From NCBI RefSeq assembly GCF_001297015.1, contig NZ_LIGE01000018.1:124001-188000 (forward strand): DNA of 64,000 nt, in the 5' to 3' direction. A program made the translations under genes and the position numbers. Source of the DNA: Pseudomonas sp. RIT-PI-r. Its GTDB lineage: Bacteria > Pseudomonadota > Gammaproteobacteria > Pseudomonadales > Pseudomonadaceae. Every line of letters starts with the position of its first letter. The stretch's first letter is position 1. Below are positions 28,154 to 36,251 of the stretch, in pieces. Below the pieces are notes generated by a model. It saw only the letters and a list, made by a program, of their open reading frames with translations. It searched no databases and was not told the origin of the DNA.

Positions 28154-28764
28154 AACTTTTCTACCAGACGCATTCGCCTTACGCCCGCAAGGTGCTGGTG
28201 CTCGCTCATGAACTCGGGATCGCTGCGGACCTTGAGGTAATTCACCACGAGACCAGCCCGACCTCGCCAAACGCAGTCATCTACAACGCCAATCCCTTGG
28301 GCAAGGTCCCGGTGCTGATCCTCCCCGACGAGACGGCACTCTTCGACTCCATCGTGATTTGTGAATACCTCGACGACCTGAGCCGAGGTTCGAAATTCAT
28401 CCCGCCAAGCGGCCCCGAGCGCTACAAGGCGTTGCGTCTGCAGGCATTGGCGCAGGGCATGTGCGACGTCGGCATCAAGCTGCGCTGGGAAGTCGAGCGT
28501 CGTCCGCAAGCCTTGCGCTATCCGGCCTACGCCGAGGGCCAGGCCTACAAACTCAAAGAGGCCTACCGCTTCATCGAAGAGCACGTCGACCTCAATGGCC
28601 CGATCACCATCGGCCACATTGCCTTGGCGACGGCACTCGACTGGATCGCCTTTCGCGAGTTGTCGGATTTTTCCGCGCAGCAGCGCCTGACCGAGTGGTA
28701 TCAGACTTTTTGTGAGCGTGCGTCCATGCGGGCGACCGAGTACAGCGGGCAGACTCACGATTAA
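28150..28764 (+). CDS. Glutathione S-transferase-like protein
   Basis: 204-residue cytosolic GST fold. The thioredoxin-like N-terminus begins MKLFYQTHSPYARKVLVLAHELG, with Ser9 a candidate for the glutathione-activating residue, NPLGKVPVLI contains the cis-Pro, and ETALFDSIVICEYLD is the glutathione-binding loop. The helical C-domain follows. It starts in a four-base overlap with the FAD/NAD(P) gene, so it belongs to the same operon. It may act on the cluster's product or protect against it. Confidence 0.88.
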   Translation: MKLFYQTHSPYARKVLVLAHELGIAADLEVIHHETSPTSPNAVIYNANPLGKVPVLILPDETALFDSIVICEYLDDLSRGSKFIPPSGPERYKALRLQALAQGMCDVGIKLRWEVERRPQALRYPAYAEGQAYKLKEAYRFIEEHVDLNGPITIGHIALATALDWIAFRELSDFSAQQRLTEWYQTFCERASMRATEYSGQTHD

Positions 28765-28781
28765 GTTAAGGGAAACTGTGT

Positions 28782-30206
28782 ATGACTTCGCTCTTGTTGC
28801 AATTGTCGCCGATCGGTCTGGTGATCGCGCTGATACTCATCGTCCGCCGGCCACCGGTACAAGCCGCACTGGCGGGCGTGGCGCTGGTGTTCCTGTTATG
28901 GGCACTGGGGGCTGCCGGACCGGTGTCGGCAGCAATCACCACGGCTATTTTCCAGGACACCACGATCCTGTTTCTCAGCACCGCGTGCGTAATCGTGCCG
29001 GGACTGGCGTTCGTCATATTGGTCGAACGCGGCGGTGCACCTCAGGCCATCGGCGCCTGGGTCAAGGAACTCGGCTGGACTCCGCCGGCACAAGTCATCT
29101 TCATCGTCCTCGGCCTCGCGCCGCTGCTTGAAGCGATGACCGGTTTTGGCGTCTCGCTGATTGCGACAGTGCCGCTGTTGATGGGCCTGTTCACCCGTCA
29201 GTCGGGGATGAAAATCGCCCTCGCCGGGATGGTCATCATGCCGTGGGGCACGTTGGGCCTGGCGACGGTGATCGGTGCGTTGCTGGCGCACTTGCCTGCG
29301 GAAACACTTGGTAGCCATTCGGCTCTGATCAGCGCCCCGGTGTTCCTCTGCCTGGCCGCCATCGCTCTGTGGCAAGCCGGTATCCGCACCGTGGCACCGT
29401 GGCTCGGGCTGATGGTGGTCACCGCGCTGTTCATCGCCGTGCTGTTTTCCATCAACCTGTGGATCGGGCCGGAAGTTTCCGGCGTGCTGGCCGGCCTCGC
29501 CGTTGCCTGCATCGGCCTGGGCATTTCCTTCGCGCAGCGCAAAAAGCTGGTGCGCTGGCCGAGCGCGGCATGGCCGTATCTGGCCTTGCTGGGCGTTATT
29601 GTCGCCTCGCGCGGGCTGTTTGTACTGTCGGGATGGGATGCACTGTGGATCGTCAAAGGCGAGCATGTTTCGTGGAAGCCTTTGGCGTCCCCTGGCCTGG
29701 CGCTGCTGATCGTCACTCTGCTGATGGCCGTCAGGCAAGCCACGGCGACGGGCTTCCCATGGCGCGCACTGTTTAACCGGGCAAAGTTTCCGGTCACGAC
29801 GATTTTCCTGTTTCTGCTGCTGTCGCAGGTGATGGTCAACGCCGGATTTCTGGTCGAAGCACAGCGCACACTGCAATCGTTGTCGGGAATTTCCCTGGCG
29901 CCGACGATCGCACTGCTGGCGGGTATTGCCGGTTATGTCACCGGCTCCAACGTGGGCGGCAACACCCTCGTCATGCCGTCGATTGCGGCATTGACCAGTG
30001 AGCACGGCCCATGGCTGGCCGCGATGGTCAACAGTGCGGCCGGGCATGGTGCGCTTGGGTCTTTATCGATTCTGTCGCTGATCACCGGGCTGGCAGGTGC
30101 CAACCGACATGAAGAAAACGGACTGATTCGATTCGCTTTTGGCCTGGTTGCGCTGAACATCGTCATTGTTGCTGCAACGGGGATGGTTTTACTCTATTTT
30201 CTCTGA
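28782..30206 (+). CDS. LctP-family (L-lactate permease) transporter
   Basis: Inner-membrane protein of 474 residues with about 12 hydrophobic segments. LctP signatures are LGLAPLLEAMTGFGVSL and AGIAGYVTGSNVGGNTLVMP. Family members carry lactate, glycolate or related 2-hydroxy acids. It is somewhat shorter than LldP (about 550). It is 17 bases after the GST gene, so it is probably co-transcribed and moves the substrate or product of the cluster; direction and ligand are unknown. Confidence 0.85.
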   Translation: MTSLLLQLSPIGLVIALILIVRRPPVQAALAGVALVFLLWALGAAGPVSAAITTAIFQDTTILFLSTACVIVPGLAFVILVERGGAPQAIGAWVKELGWTPPAQVIFIVLGLAPLLEAMTGFGVSLIATVPLLMGLFTRQSGMKIALAGMVIMPWGTLGLATVIGALLAHLPAETLGSHSALISAPVFLCLAAIALWQAGIRTVAPWLGLMVVTALFIAVLFSINLWIGPEVSGVLAGLAVACIGLGISFAQRKKLVRWPSAAWPYLALLGVIVASRGLFVLSGWDALWIVKGEHVSWKPLASPGLALLIVTLLMAVRQATATGFPWRALFNRAKFPVTTIFLFLLLSQVMVNAGFLVEAQRTLQSLSGISLAPTIALLAGIAGYVTGSNVGGNTLVMPSIAALTSEHGPWLAAMVNSAAGHGALGSLSILSLITGLAGANRHEENGLIRFAFGLVALNIVIVAATGMVLLYFL

Positions 30207-30235
30207 ATTGTTTCCAGGAATGACCAAGAGAACTT

Positions 30236-31714
30236 ATGGACAGGTTTGATCTACCGGACAAGCGCTGGCGAATCGTCAAGGACTGGATTATTCGTCAGAT
30301 CGAAAGTGGTGAATGGGCAGCCGAATCCAAGCTGCCGTCGATCCGGTCTCTGGCCCGAATGTTCGAAACCAGCATCACCACCGTCCAGCGCGCGTTGGCT
30401 GACCTGGAAGCCGATGCCTACGTTTCCACCATCGCGCGCGTCGGCTATTTCGTTTCCGCGGCCGGTCGGGCCAAACCGGCCAGCGGTTTCGACCTCTCCA
30501 GCGTCACTGTCAACGTCAACCATGCCGTGGTCGCGATGCTCTCCCAAGCAGCCTCGCGCACCACGGCGTCATTGAGTTCTGCGGTGCTGCACAGCGATCT
30601 GACGCCGCACGTGCTATTGAACAAATGCCTTTCGGTGATGGCCGGCAAGGCCGACAACTCTCTGACCGGTCTGGTGGCACCGCCCGGCCTTCCAGCCTTA
30701 CGTCGGCGCATTGCCGGGCTGATGCTGACGCGCGGTGTCGTTTGCGGGCCAGACGATATCCTCGTGACCTCGGGCGACACCGTCGCGCTTGAACTGGCAC
30801 TCGAAGCCGTCGCGACGAAAGGCTCGACAGTGGCCATCGAAACACCGACCTACTACGGCATCCTGCAGACCATCGAACGGCTGGGCATGCGTGCCCTGCC
30901 GATTCGCACCCACGGCACACTGGGCATCGACGTCGATCACCTCGAAGAAGCCCTGAAGCAGAAAAAAGTCTCAGTGATTTTTCTCAATCCCACCCTGCAG
31001 AATCCCCGCGGCTTCATCATGCCCGATGAGACCCGGGCACGGCTTTCGCAGATTGCCCGCGAAGCGGATGTGCCGATCATCGAAGACGATATTTTCTTTG
31101 ATCTGGTGCCTGAAGGAGAACGTCCGCGTGCGATCAAAAGCTACGACAGCAGCGGGCAGACGATTTACTGCTCATCATTTTCGAAAACGGTCGCGCCGGG
31201 TTACCGCGTCGGCTGGTGCGTCGCCGGGAAATACCGCGAGGCGATTCTTGCGCAAATGTTCTCGCGCAATCTGGCAGTTTCGAGCCTCGCGCAAAATGTC
31301 CTGAACGAATTCATAGGCCGCGGCTACATGGAGGAGCATTGCGCACGGCTGAGGTCGCAATTGTCGTCGCTGACGAACCATGTCGAAACGCTGGTACGCA
31401 ACGACTTCCCCTGTGCAACCGTCTACGTGCCGCCGCGCGGAGGGTTCATCCACTGGATCAAGCTGCCCGCACATACGGACATGTCGGCACTCGAACGCCT
31501 GGCCGGTGAGCGCGGTTGTCATGTGGCCGGCAGTGGGATCTTTTTCGCCGATGGGCAGCCATCCACCGGCCTGCGCATCTGCTTGGGTACGACCCTGTCA
31601 CCGGCGGTGATGCAGATACTGCGAGTGATTGCCGAATGCGCGCACCTCGCCACAGGACCATCGAATGTACGGTTGAAACTGGCTGACTCGCGCGAGGAAC
31701 CTGTGCTTCCCTAG
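30236..31714 (+). CDS. MocR-type regulator (GntR HTH fused to aminotransferase)
   Basis: 492-residue PLP-dependent regulator. The N-terminal winged helix is of GntR type (about 8-78, ESKLPSIRSLARMFETSITTVQRAL), followed by a class-I aminotransferase fold with the PLP lysine in CSSFSKTVAPGYRVGW and the Asp of IIEDDIFFD. Such proteins sense an amino compound through PLP. It is last in the sbnAB cluster on the same strand, 29 bases after the permease, and probably regulates it in response to Dap or a related amine. Confidence 0.88.
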   Translation: MDRFDLPDKRWRIVKDWIIRQIESGEWAAESKLPSIRSLARMFETSITTVQRALADLEADAYVSTIARVGYFVSAAGRAKPASGFDLSSVTVNVNHAVVAMLSQAASRTTASLSSAVLHSDLTPHVLLNKCLSVMAGKADNSLTGLVAPPGLPALRRRIAGLMLTRGVVCGPDDILVTSGDTVALELALEAVATKGSTVAIETPTYYGILQTIERLGMRALPIRTHGTLGIDVDHLEEALKQKKVSVIFLNPTLQNPRGFIMPDETRARLSQIAREADVPIIEDDIFFDLVPEGERPRAIKSYDSSGQTIYCSSFSKTVAPGYRVGWCVAGKYREAILAQMFSRNLAVSSLAQNVLNEFIGRGYMEEHCARLRSQLSSLTNHVETLVRNDFPCATVYVPPRGGFIHWIKLPAHTDMSALERLAGERGCHVAGSGIFFADGQPSTGLRICLGTTLSPAVMQILRVIAECAHLATGPSNVRLKLADSREEPVLP

Positions 31715-31735
31715 CGGAAGAGGGCTAATCCTGCA

Positions 31736-32083
31736 ATGAACCAGAAACGAACCCGCGTGCCACTGCCCCATCCGCCGCCGTATCGGCCAAGCCGCGTGAC
31801 TTACTGGCTGACCCTGCTCGTTGTCGTACTGATGGCCTTCGCCATCGGCGCATCGATCTGGATGCTGGTCGACAGCTGGATCACCGGCTCCATCACCACC
31901 AATAATCGCGGCCCTCGCAGCACCTACACCCTGGCCCTGCAACCTCGACAGTTCAAGGCAGAGTTCCTCAAGCAAAGCATCGGCACCGTGTTCATGGTGC
32001 TGATGGGGCTGTTCGGGCTTTGGATTTATTGCAAGGTGCAGGAGCCATTGGCCACCTCCAAAGGCAAGCGCACAAAGCGATAA
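31736..32083 (+). CDS. Small two-pass membrane protein, unknown
   Basis: 115 residues, with a Pro/Arg-rich N-terminus, two hydrophobic segments (about 24-46 and 81-100) and a basic tail (KGKRTKR). It follows the MocR gene by 21 bases on the same strand. No family recognised; whether it belongs to the cluster is unclear. Confidence 0.65.
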   Translation: MNQKRTRVPLPHPPPYRPSRVTYWLTLLVVVLMAFAIGASIWMLVDSWITGSITTNNRGPRSTYTLALQPRQFKAEFLKQSIGTVFMVLMGLFGLWIYCKVQEPLATSKGKRTKR

Positions 32084-32468
32084 GCAAAGGCCGCATTCAG
32101 AGAGTGTTGGCGTAATCGACTGGCAGCAAGACCCTGTCCAGAACCGCTGTGACTGCAATATCGCTATTGCTCGCCATCCCAATGAAACACCAGATTGCGC
32201 GCCGCACCGCTGCCAACATCCCGGGCTCTGGCAGAGCCCAACCGTTACGCCTGTTAGATTTTGCATATCGGGTGGGGTTTTAGATTGATTGGAAGTTGGC
32301 GGGTGTACGAAATGGACTACAGACCAATACCGTCAATTGCGTCTTTCATCGGCAACGTCCTGCAACACCCATCGCTGCTTCCTGCGAACTTTGCCGTCTG
32401 TCCCGACATACGCAAACGGCGACGGTTGGCATGCTTTTACGTCTGTTCCCAATGACGCGGAAGTCCCG
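32084..32468. other. Gap upstream of the YhcG-like gene
   Basis: 385 bp. A perfect stem GGGCTCT-GGC-AGAGCCC lies at 32222-32238 without a T-tract. Open frames here do not resemble proteins. Nothing else is visible. Confidence 0.45.
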
Positions 32469-33527
32469 ATGAACCAGCTGAAACCTGCTGATACGCAAGA
32501 CCCGAAAATTGATTCATTGCTGGGGGAGCTAGGCGAATTGATTCGTCAGGCGCGGCAAAAAGTGCTGCGAGCGGTTGATACGATTCAAGTGCAGACCTGC
32601 TGGCAGATCGGCAGGCATATCGTCGAATTTGAGCAGAATGGTGCCCAGCGTGCTGGCTATGGCAAACAGCTGATTGGCCTGCTGGCGAAGGATCTGACTG
32701 GGCAGTTCGGGAAAGGCTTTGATGAAACCAATTTGTGGAAGATGCGCCTGTTTTATCAAAAATTTCCAATTCGAGACGCACTGCGTCCTGAATTGAGCTG
32801 GACCCACTATCGCCGGCTACTGCGGGTCGAAAGCGAAAAAGCACGCCATTGGTATATGGATGAATGCGCCAACCTGAACTGGTCAAGCCGCGCCCTCGAT
32901 CGACAGATCCTGACGCTCTACTACGAGCGGCTGCTCATGAGTCGAGACAAAGCCGATGTGATCGAAGAAGCCACCACCAATATCGAAGCGCTGAAATGCA
33001 GCCCGCGCGAGTTCATTCGCGACCCGGTCATGCTCGAGTTTCTCGGCCTGCCGTCAGCGGGCAAGGTCAGGGAAAGTGGTCTGGAACAAGCCCTCATCGA
33101 CCACCTGCAGGGTTTTCTCCTTGAACTGGGCAAAGGCTTTTCCTTCGTCGCTCGGCAACAACGCATCAGTACCGACGGCGTCGATCTGTACATCGATCTG
33201 GTGTTCTACAACTACCTGCTCAAATGCTTTGTGATCATTGACCTTAAACGCGGCAAGCTCAGCGCCCGCGATGTCGGGCAGATGGACATGTATGTGCGCA
33301 TGTACGACGAACTCAAGCGCAGCGAGGGCGATCAGCCGACCGTCGGGATCATTCTTTGCGCGGAGAGCAGTGAGTCGGTGGCGCGCTACTCGATGCTCAA
33401 GGGCAACGAACAACTGTTCGCCAGCAGCTACAAAACGATCTTGCCAAGTGAGGAAGAATTACGCGCAGAGCTCAATCGCGAACAGGCCTTGATCGAGGAA
33501 CGCCTGCTGACTGAATCCACTGAATGA
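32469..33527 (+). CDS. YhcG-type PDDEXK nuclease family protein (DUF1016)
   Basis: 352-residue protein with an N-terminal helical DUF1016 region (about 15-180: QIGRHIVEFEQNGAQRAGYG, LAKDLTGQFGKGFDETNLWKMR, ELSWTHYRRLL) and a C-terminal PDDEXK-type domain with Asp243 (YIDLVFYN) and Asp258-x-Lys260 (IDLKRGKL). Relatives are often found near restriction or mobile loci. Here it is alone, with no methylase. The start MNQLKPADTQ was chosen by family likeness; the frame continues 60 codons upstream without similarity. Confidence 0.88.
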   Translation: MNQLKPADTQDPKIDSLLGELGELIRQARQKVLRAVDTIQVQTCWQIGRHIVEFEQNGAQRAGYGKQLIGLLAKDLTGQFGKGFDETNLWKMRLFYQKFPIRDALRPELSWTHYRRLLRVESEKARHWYMDECANLNWSSRALDRQILTLYYERLLMSRDKADVIEEATTNIEALKCSPREFIRDPVMLEFLGLPSAGKVRESGLEQALIDHLQGFLLELGKGFSFVARQQRISTDGVDLYIDLVFYNYLLKCFVIIDLKRGKLSARDVGQMDMYVRMYDELKRSEGDQPTVGIILCAESSESVARYSMLKGNEQLFASSYKTILPSEEELRAELNREQALIEERLLTESTE

Positions 33528-33595
33528 ATTCTGCGGTTTGTTGCGGGGCGGCACTGCGGCTATCGTTGGCAGCTTAACCGTCAAGGTCGAGTGCA

Positions 33596-34570
33596 ATGAG
33601 TTGTCAGGACACGCCCGCTATGCAGGATATGCCGTCAAGATCAGCAACTCTGACGGCCGCGCAAGGAAAACCGTTCAAGGAAGCCGCCGCCGACGGTTTT
33701 GCCTTGGGTGGTTTCACCTGGTGCCATTCGCTGCACGATACCCAGCGTCCGGTGGTCATCATCAACGCGGCGACATCTGTGCGCTGCCGTCACTACTCGC
33801 GATTCGCAGCATATCTGTTCGCCAATGGCTTTGACGTGATCACCTATGACTATCGCGGCATTGGCGAATCACGACACGGCTCAATCAGAGGGCTGGACGC
33901 TTCGTGGACAGACTGGGGCGCCCTGGATTTCGAAGCGATGCTCAAACGCGCGCAACGGGCGTTTCCCGGCCAGCCGATTGATGTGGTCGGTCACAGTTTC
34001 GGTGGTTGTGCGGCGGGGTTGGCAGAGTCCGGGCGAGATATCCGACGGCTGGTCACTGTCGGCGCACAATTCGCCTACTGGCGCGATTACGCCCCCGAAC
34101 ATCGCTGGCGGATGTTCGGCAAATGGCATCTGCTGATGCCATTGATGACGCTGCTCTGTGGTTATTTTCCCGGCAAACGTTTCGGCTGGCTGGAGGACAC
34201 GCCAATCGGCGTCGTGCGCGACTGGAGCACCCCTGCCGCGCGTTACGAACGGCGCCCCAGCGGTCGCGCATTGCTGAAAGGAGCCGGCGCCCTGCCCTTC
34301 GCCAACGTCAGCGCGCAGACCCTGGCCATCAGCATCAGTGATGATCCGTACGGCACGATTGCCGCCATCGAACGCCTGCTCGGCTACTTCAGCATCGCGC
34401 GAAAAACCCACCTGCGCATCACCCCACAGGACATCGGCGAACAACAAGTCGGACATTTCGCCTTTTTTCGCAGCGCATACCAAGCCACACTATGGCCCAT
34501 CGCTCTGACCTGGCTGCAAACCGGCACACTGGCCCCCGACACACCCGGGCGGCAAGTCCCGCGCAGCTGA
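33596..34570 (+). CDS. Alpha/beta hydrolase (COG4757-like)
   Basis: 324-residue cytosolic hydrolase. The nucleophile elbow GHSFGG, the oxyanion-region strand VVIINAATSVRCRHY and the DYRGIGESR motif are clear, and HFAFFR near the C-terminus supplies the likely catalytic His. Later in-frame ATGs (33620, 33629) are alternative starts, because the first residues are poorly conserved in type. Substrate unknown. Confidence 0.85.
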   Translation: MSCQDTPAMQDMPSRSATLTAAQGKPFKEAAADGFALGGFTWCHSLHDTQRPVVIINAATSVRCRHYSRFAAYLFANGFDVITYDYRGIGESRHGSIRGLDASWTDWGALDFEAMLKRAQRAFPGQPIDVVGHSFGGCAAGLAESGRDIRRLVTVGAQFAYWRDYAPEHRWRMFGKWHLLMPLMTLLCGYFPGKRFGWLEDTPIGVVRDWSTPAARYERRPSGRALLKGAGALPFANVSAQTLAISISDDPYGTIAAIERLLGYFSIARKTHLRITPQDIGEQQVGHFAFFRSAYQATLWPIALTWLQTGTLAPDTPGRQVPRS

Positions 34571-34599
34571 GCCTCTCTCAACGCACGACGGAACACATC

Positions 34600-35013
34600 A
34601 TGGCCTCCGCCAACAAGCAGCAAAAACGCGCCACCCGGGCCAAAGCCAAGGCCAAGCAGAACCGCACCAAACGCGCCGAAGCCCCGGTTGAGCCGGACCC
34701 GAACGATGATCGTATCGACTTCGAGTCGGTGGACCTCACCGAGCTTTTCAAAAAGATGATCGACGCCGAGAAGATCAGCCAGCAGGCCCTGTGCACTGCG
34801 TTCCTCGAAGATCCACTGCTGGAACTGGTCTATGAACAGGAAGGCGAAGAGGGCGCGATGGACTTCATCCTCGCCGCGCTGATCGAGTATCGTCAGTGGT
34901 CACAGGAAACCGACGAGGCCGGCGCGCTGGCGTGGATCGAATCCCCGGCCTTCCAGGCCGACTATGTGGCGGCGTCCGACGCGATCGCCGCGCAAACCCA
35001 ACAGAAGAACTGA
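34600..35013 (+). CDS. Small protein with basic Lys/Ala/Arg-rich N-terminus, paralogue A
   Basis: 137 residues of unknown function. The first 24 residues are strongly basic (NKQQKRATRAKAKAKQNRTK), the rest acidic and helical (LTELFKKMIDAEKISQQALC). The next gene shares the basic start and the YRxW...EAxAW..SPxF/EPQF tail, so the two arose by tandem duplication. The frame is open 36 codons upstream but overlaps the hydrolase gene. Confidence 0.75.
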   Translation: MASANKQQKRATRAKAKAKQNRTKRAEAPVEPDPNDDRIDFESVDLTELFKKMIDAEKISQQALCTAFLEDPLLELVYEQEGEEGAMDFILAALIEYRQWSQETDEAGALAWIESPAFQADYVAASDAIAAQTQQKN

Positions 35014-35019
35014 GTTCCC

Positions 35020-35472
35020 ATGGCATCCCTGAACAAGCAACAGAAACGCGCCAAGCGCGCCAAGGCCAAAGCCAAGCAAATCCGTATGGTCGGCCGCAAG
35101 CCGCTGGAGCAGGACGAAGACCTCGATCACCTCGCCGAGCCGATCCCGGAATACACCTTGGCGATGTTCAGCAAAATGCGCGACGCCGAAGCCATCAGCC
35201 GCAACGAAATGCTGCTGACGCTACTGCGGGAACTGGCATTCATCATCGTCGATCATCCTGACCTGCTCGATATGGAAAACGCTGAAAACGAAGGCATGGC
35301 CGCCACCCACCTGGCCGCCGACATGTTGATCGACTACCGCATGTGGGCCGAAGGCGTAACGATCGAAGAGGCCCAGGCCTGGCTGAGCGAGCCACAGTTC
35401 ATCACCGATTTCGGGATAGCGCTGGATACTTACAGTAAATCGGTAGACGACAGCGAAGCGAAAGCCGAATAA
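35020..35472 (+). CDS. Small protein with basic N-terminus, paralogue B
   Basis: 150 residues, six bases after paralogue A. The N-terminus (MASLNKQQKRAKRAKAKAK) is nearly identical to A's, and the body shares the pattern MFSKMRDAEAISRNEM versus LFKKMIDAEKISQQAL and DYRMWAEG versus EYRQWSQE. Function unknown; the basic tail suggests nucleic-acid or ribosome contact (inference). Confidence 0.75.
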   Translation: MASLNKQQKRAKRAKAKAKQIRMVGRKPLEQDEDLDHLAEPIPEYTLAMFSKMRDAEAISRNEMLLTLLRELAFIIVDHPDLLDMENAENEGMAATHLAADMLIDYRMWAEGVTIEEAQAWLSEPQFITDFGIALDTYSKSVDDSEAKAE

Positions 35473-35495
35473 CGCCTGGCGTTAATTCCGGGCGC

Positions 35496-35538
35496 AAAAA
35501 AAACGGGCGCAATCAGTGATGATTGCGCCCGTTTTTTT
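35496..35538. terminator. Bidirectional intrinsic terminator
   Basis: A-tract, then stem ACGGGCGCAATCA/TGATTGCGCCCGT with a short loop, then seven T. Serves both the paralogue pair (plus) and the convergent membrane-protein gene (minus). Confidence 0.93.
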
Positions 35539-35555
35539 AAGCCGGATTTTCGCTA

Positions 35556-35882
35556 TCAGATTGCCGCTGCTTCCAGCCGCGGGATCTCCATACCGATTTT
35601 CGAGCTGACGTAATTCAGGTCGCCACTGGCAATGGATTGAGCCTTGTAACCGGCGCCGATCAAGTCACGTACGTACAGTTTGTTGTAGATGAACATGAAT
35701 ACGATATTGCTGAAGCCGAAGGTCATGCAGGCCAGGACAAACATGATCGCGGCCCATTTGATGTCACCACGGAACAGCGGCGGCAGGAAACTGAAGAAAA
35801 ACACAGTCCACGAAAAGCCGATCGGCGCTTCTTTCATCGCACCGGTATTAGGGTTTTTGAATACAACCGATGTAAACGCCAT
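35556..35882 (-). CDS. Small membrane protein (HrgC-like), unknown
   Basis: 108 residues with two hydrophobic segments (about 22-36 and 43-66; SWTVFFFSFLPPLFRGD then AAIMFVLACMTFGFSNIVFMFIYN). The VFKNPNTG..KEAPIGFSWT start resembles HrgC-type small proteins. AAGGAGA lies upstream of the ATG. Function unknown. Confidence 0.75.
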   Translation of the reverse strand: MAFTSVVFKNPNTGAMKEAPIGFSWTVFFFSFLPPLFRGDIKWAAIMFVLACMTFGFSNIVFMFIYNKLYVRDLIGAGYKAQSIASGDLNYVSSKIGMEIPRLEAAAI

Positions 35883-36192
35883 GCATGTCTCTCCTTGATG
35901 CCCTGATGGGGGTCGCTGAATGGCCGGGCCAATTCGACTCAGCTTCTACTGCGTGCCGCTCTTGAAAAGTCGGCAACAGAAAATGCACCGAGGCTGACGC
36001 GCACGATGAGGAGCAGGCTGGAAAGGGTCGACGGCTTTGGCTGCAAGGCGGGGGCGTGACGAACAATCCGTGTCCTGAAACTCCAATGCACCCGTAACAC
36101 CGGGATACACATTTCCGGAGAAGGCTACTATCTCGCCATCACTGTGTCCATCAAAGCATGCCTGGATCGATTTGAGGAATGCCCAATGAAAA
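35883..36192. other. Gap with no visible gene
   Basis: About 310 bp between the HrgC-like start and the gabP terminator. It should contain the promoter of the former. I see no RNA gene or repeat. Confidence 0.4.
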
Positions 36193-36220
36193 CGACCGCG
36201 ATCATCTCTGATCGCGGTCG
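36193..36220 (-). terminator. gabP terminator
   Basis: Perfect 12-bp stem CGACCGCGATCA/TGATCGCGGTCG with a 4-base loop, followed on the minus strand by TTTTC, 31 bases past the gabP stop. Confidence 0.8.
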
Positions 36221-36251
36221 CCTGGCCTCACGTCCAGAAAAGCGGATTGAA

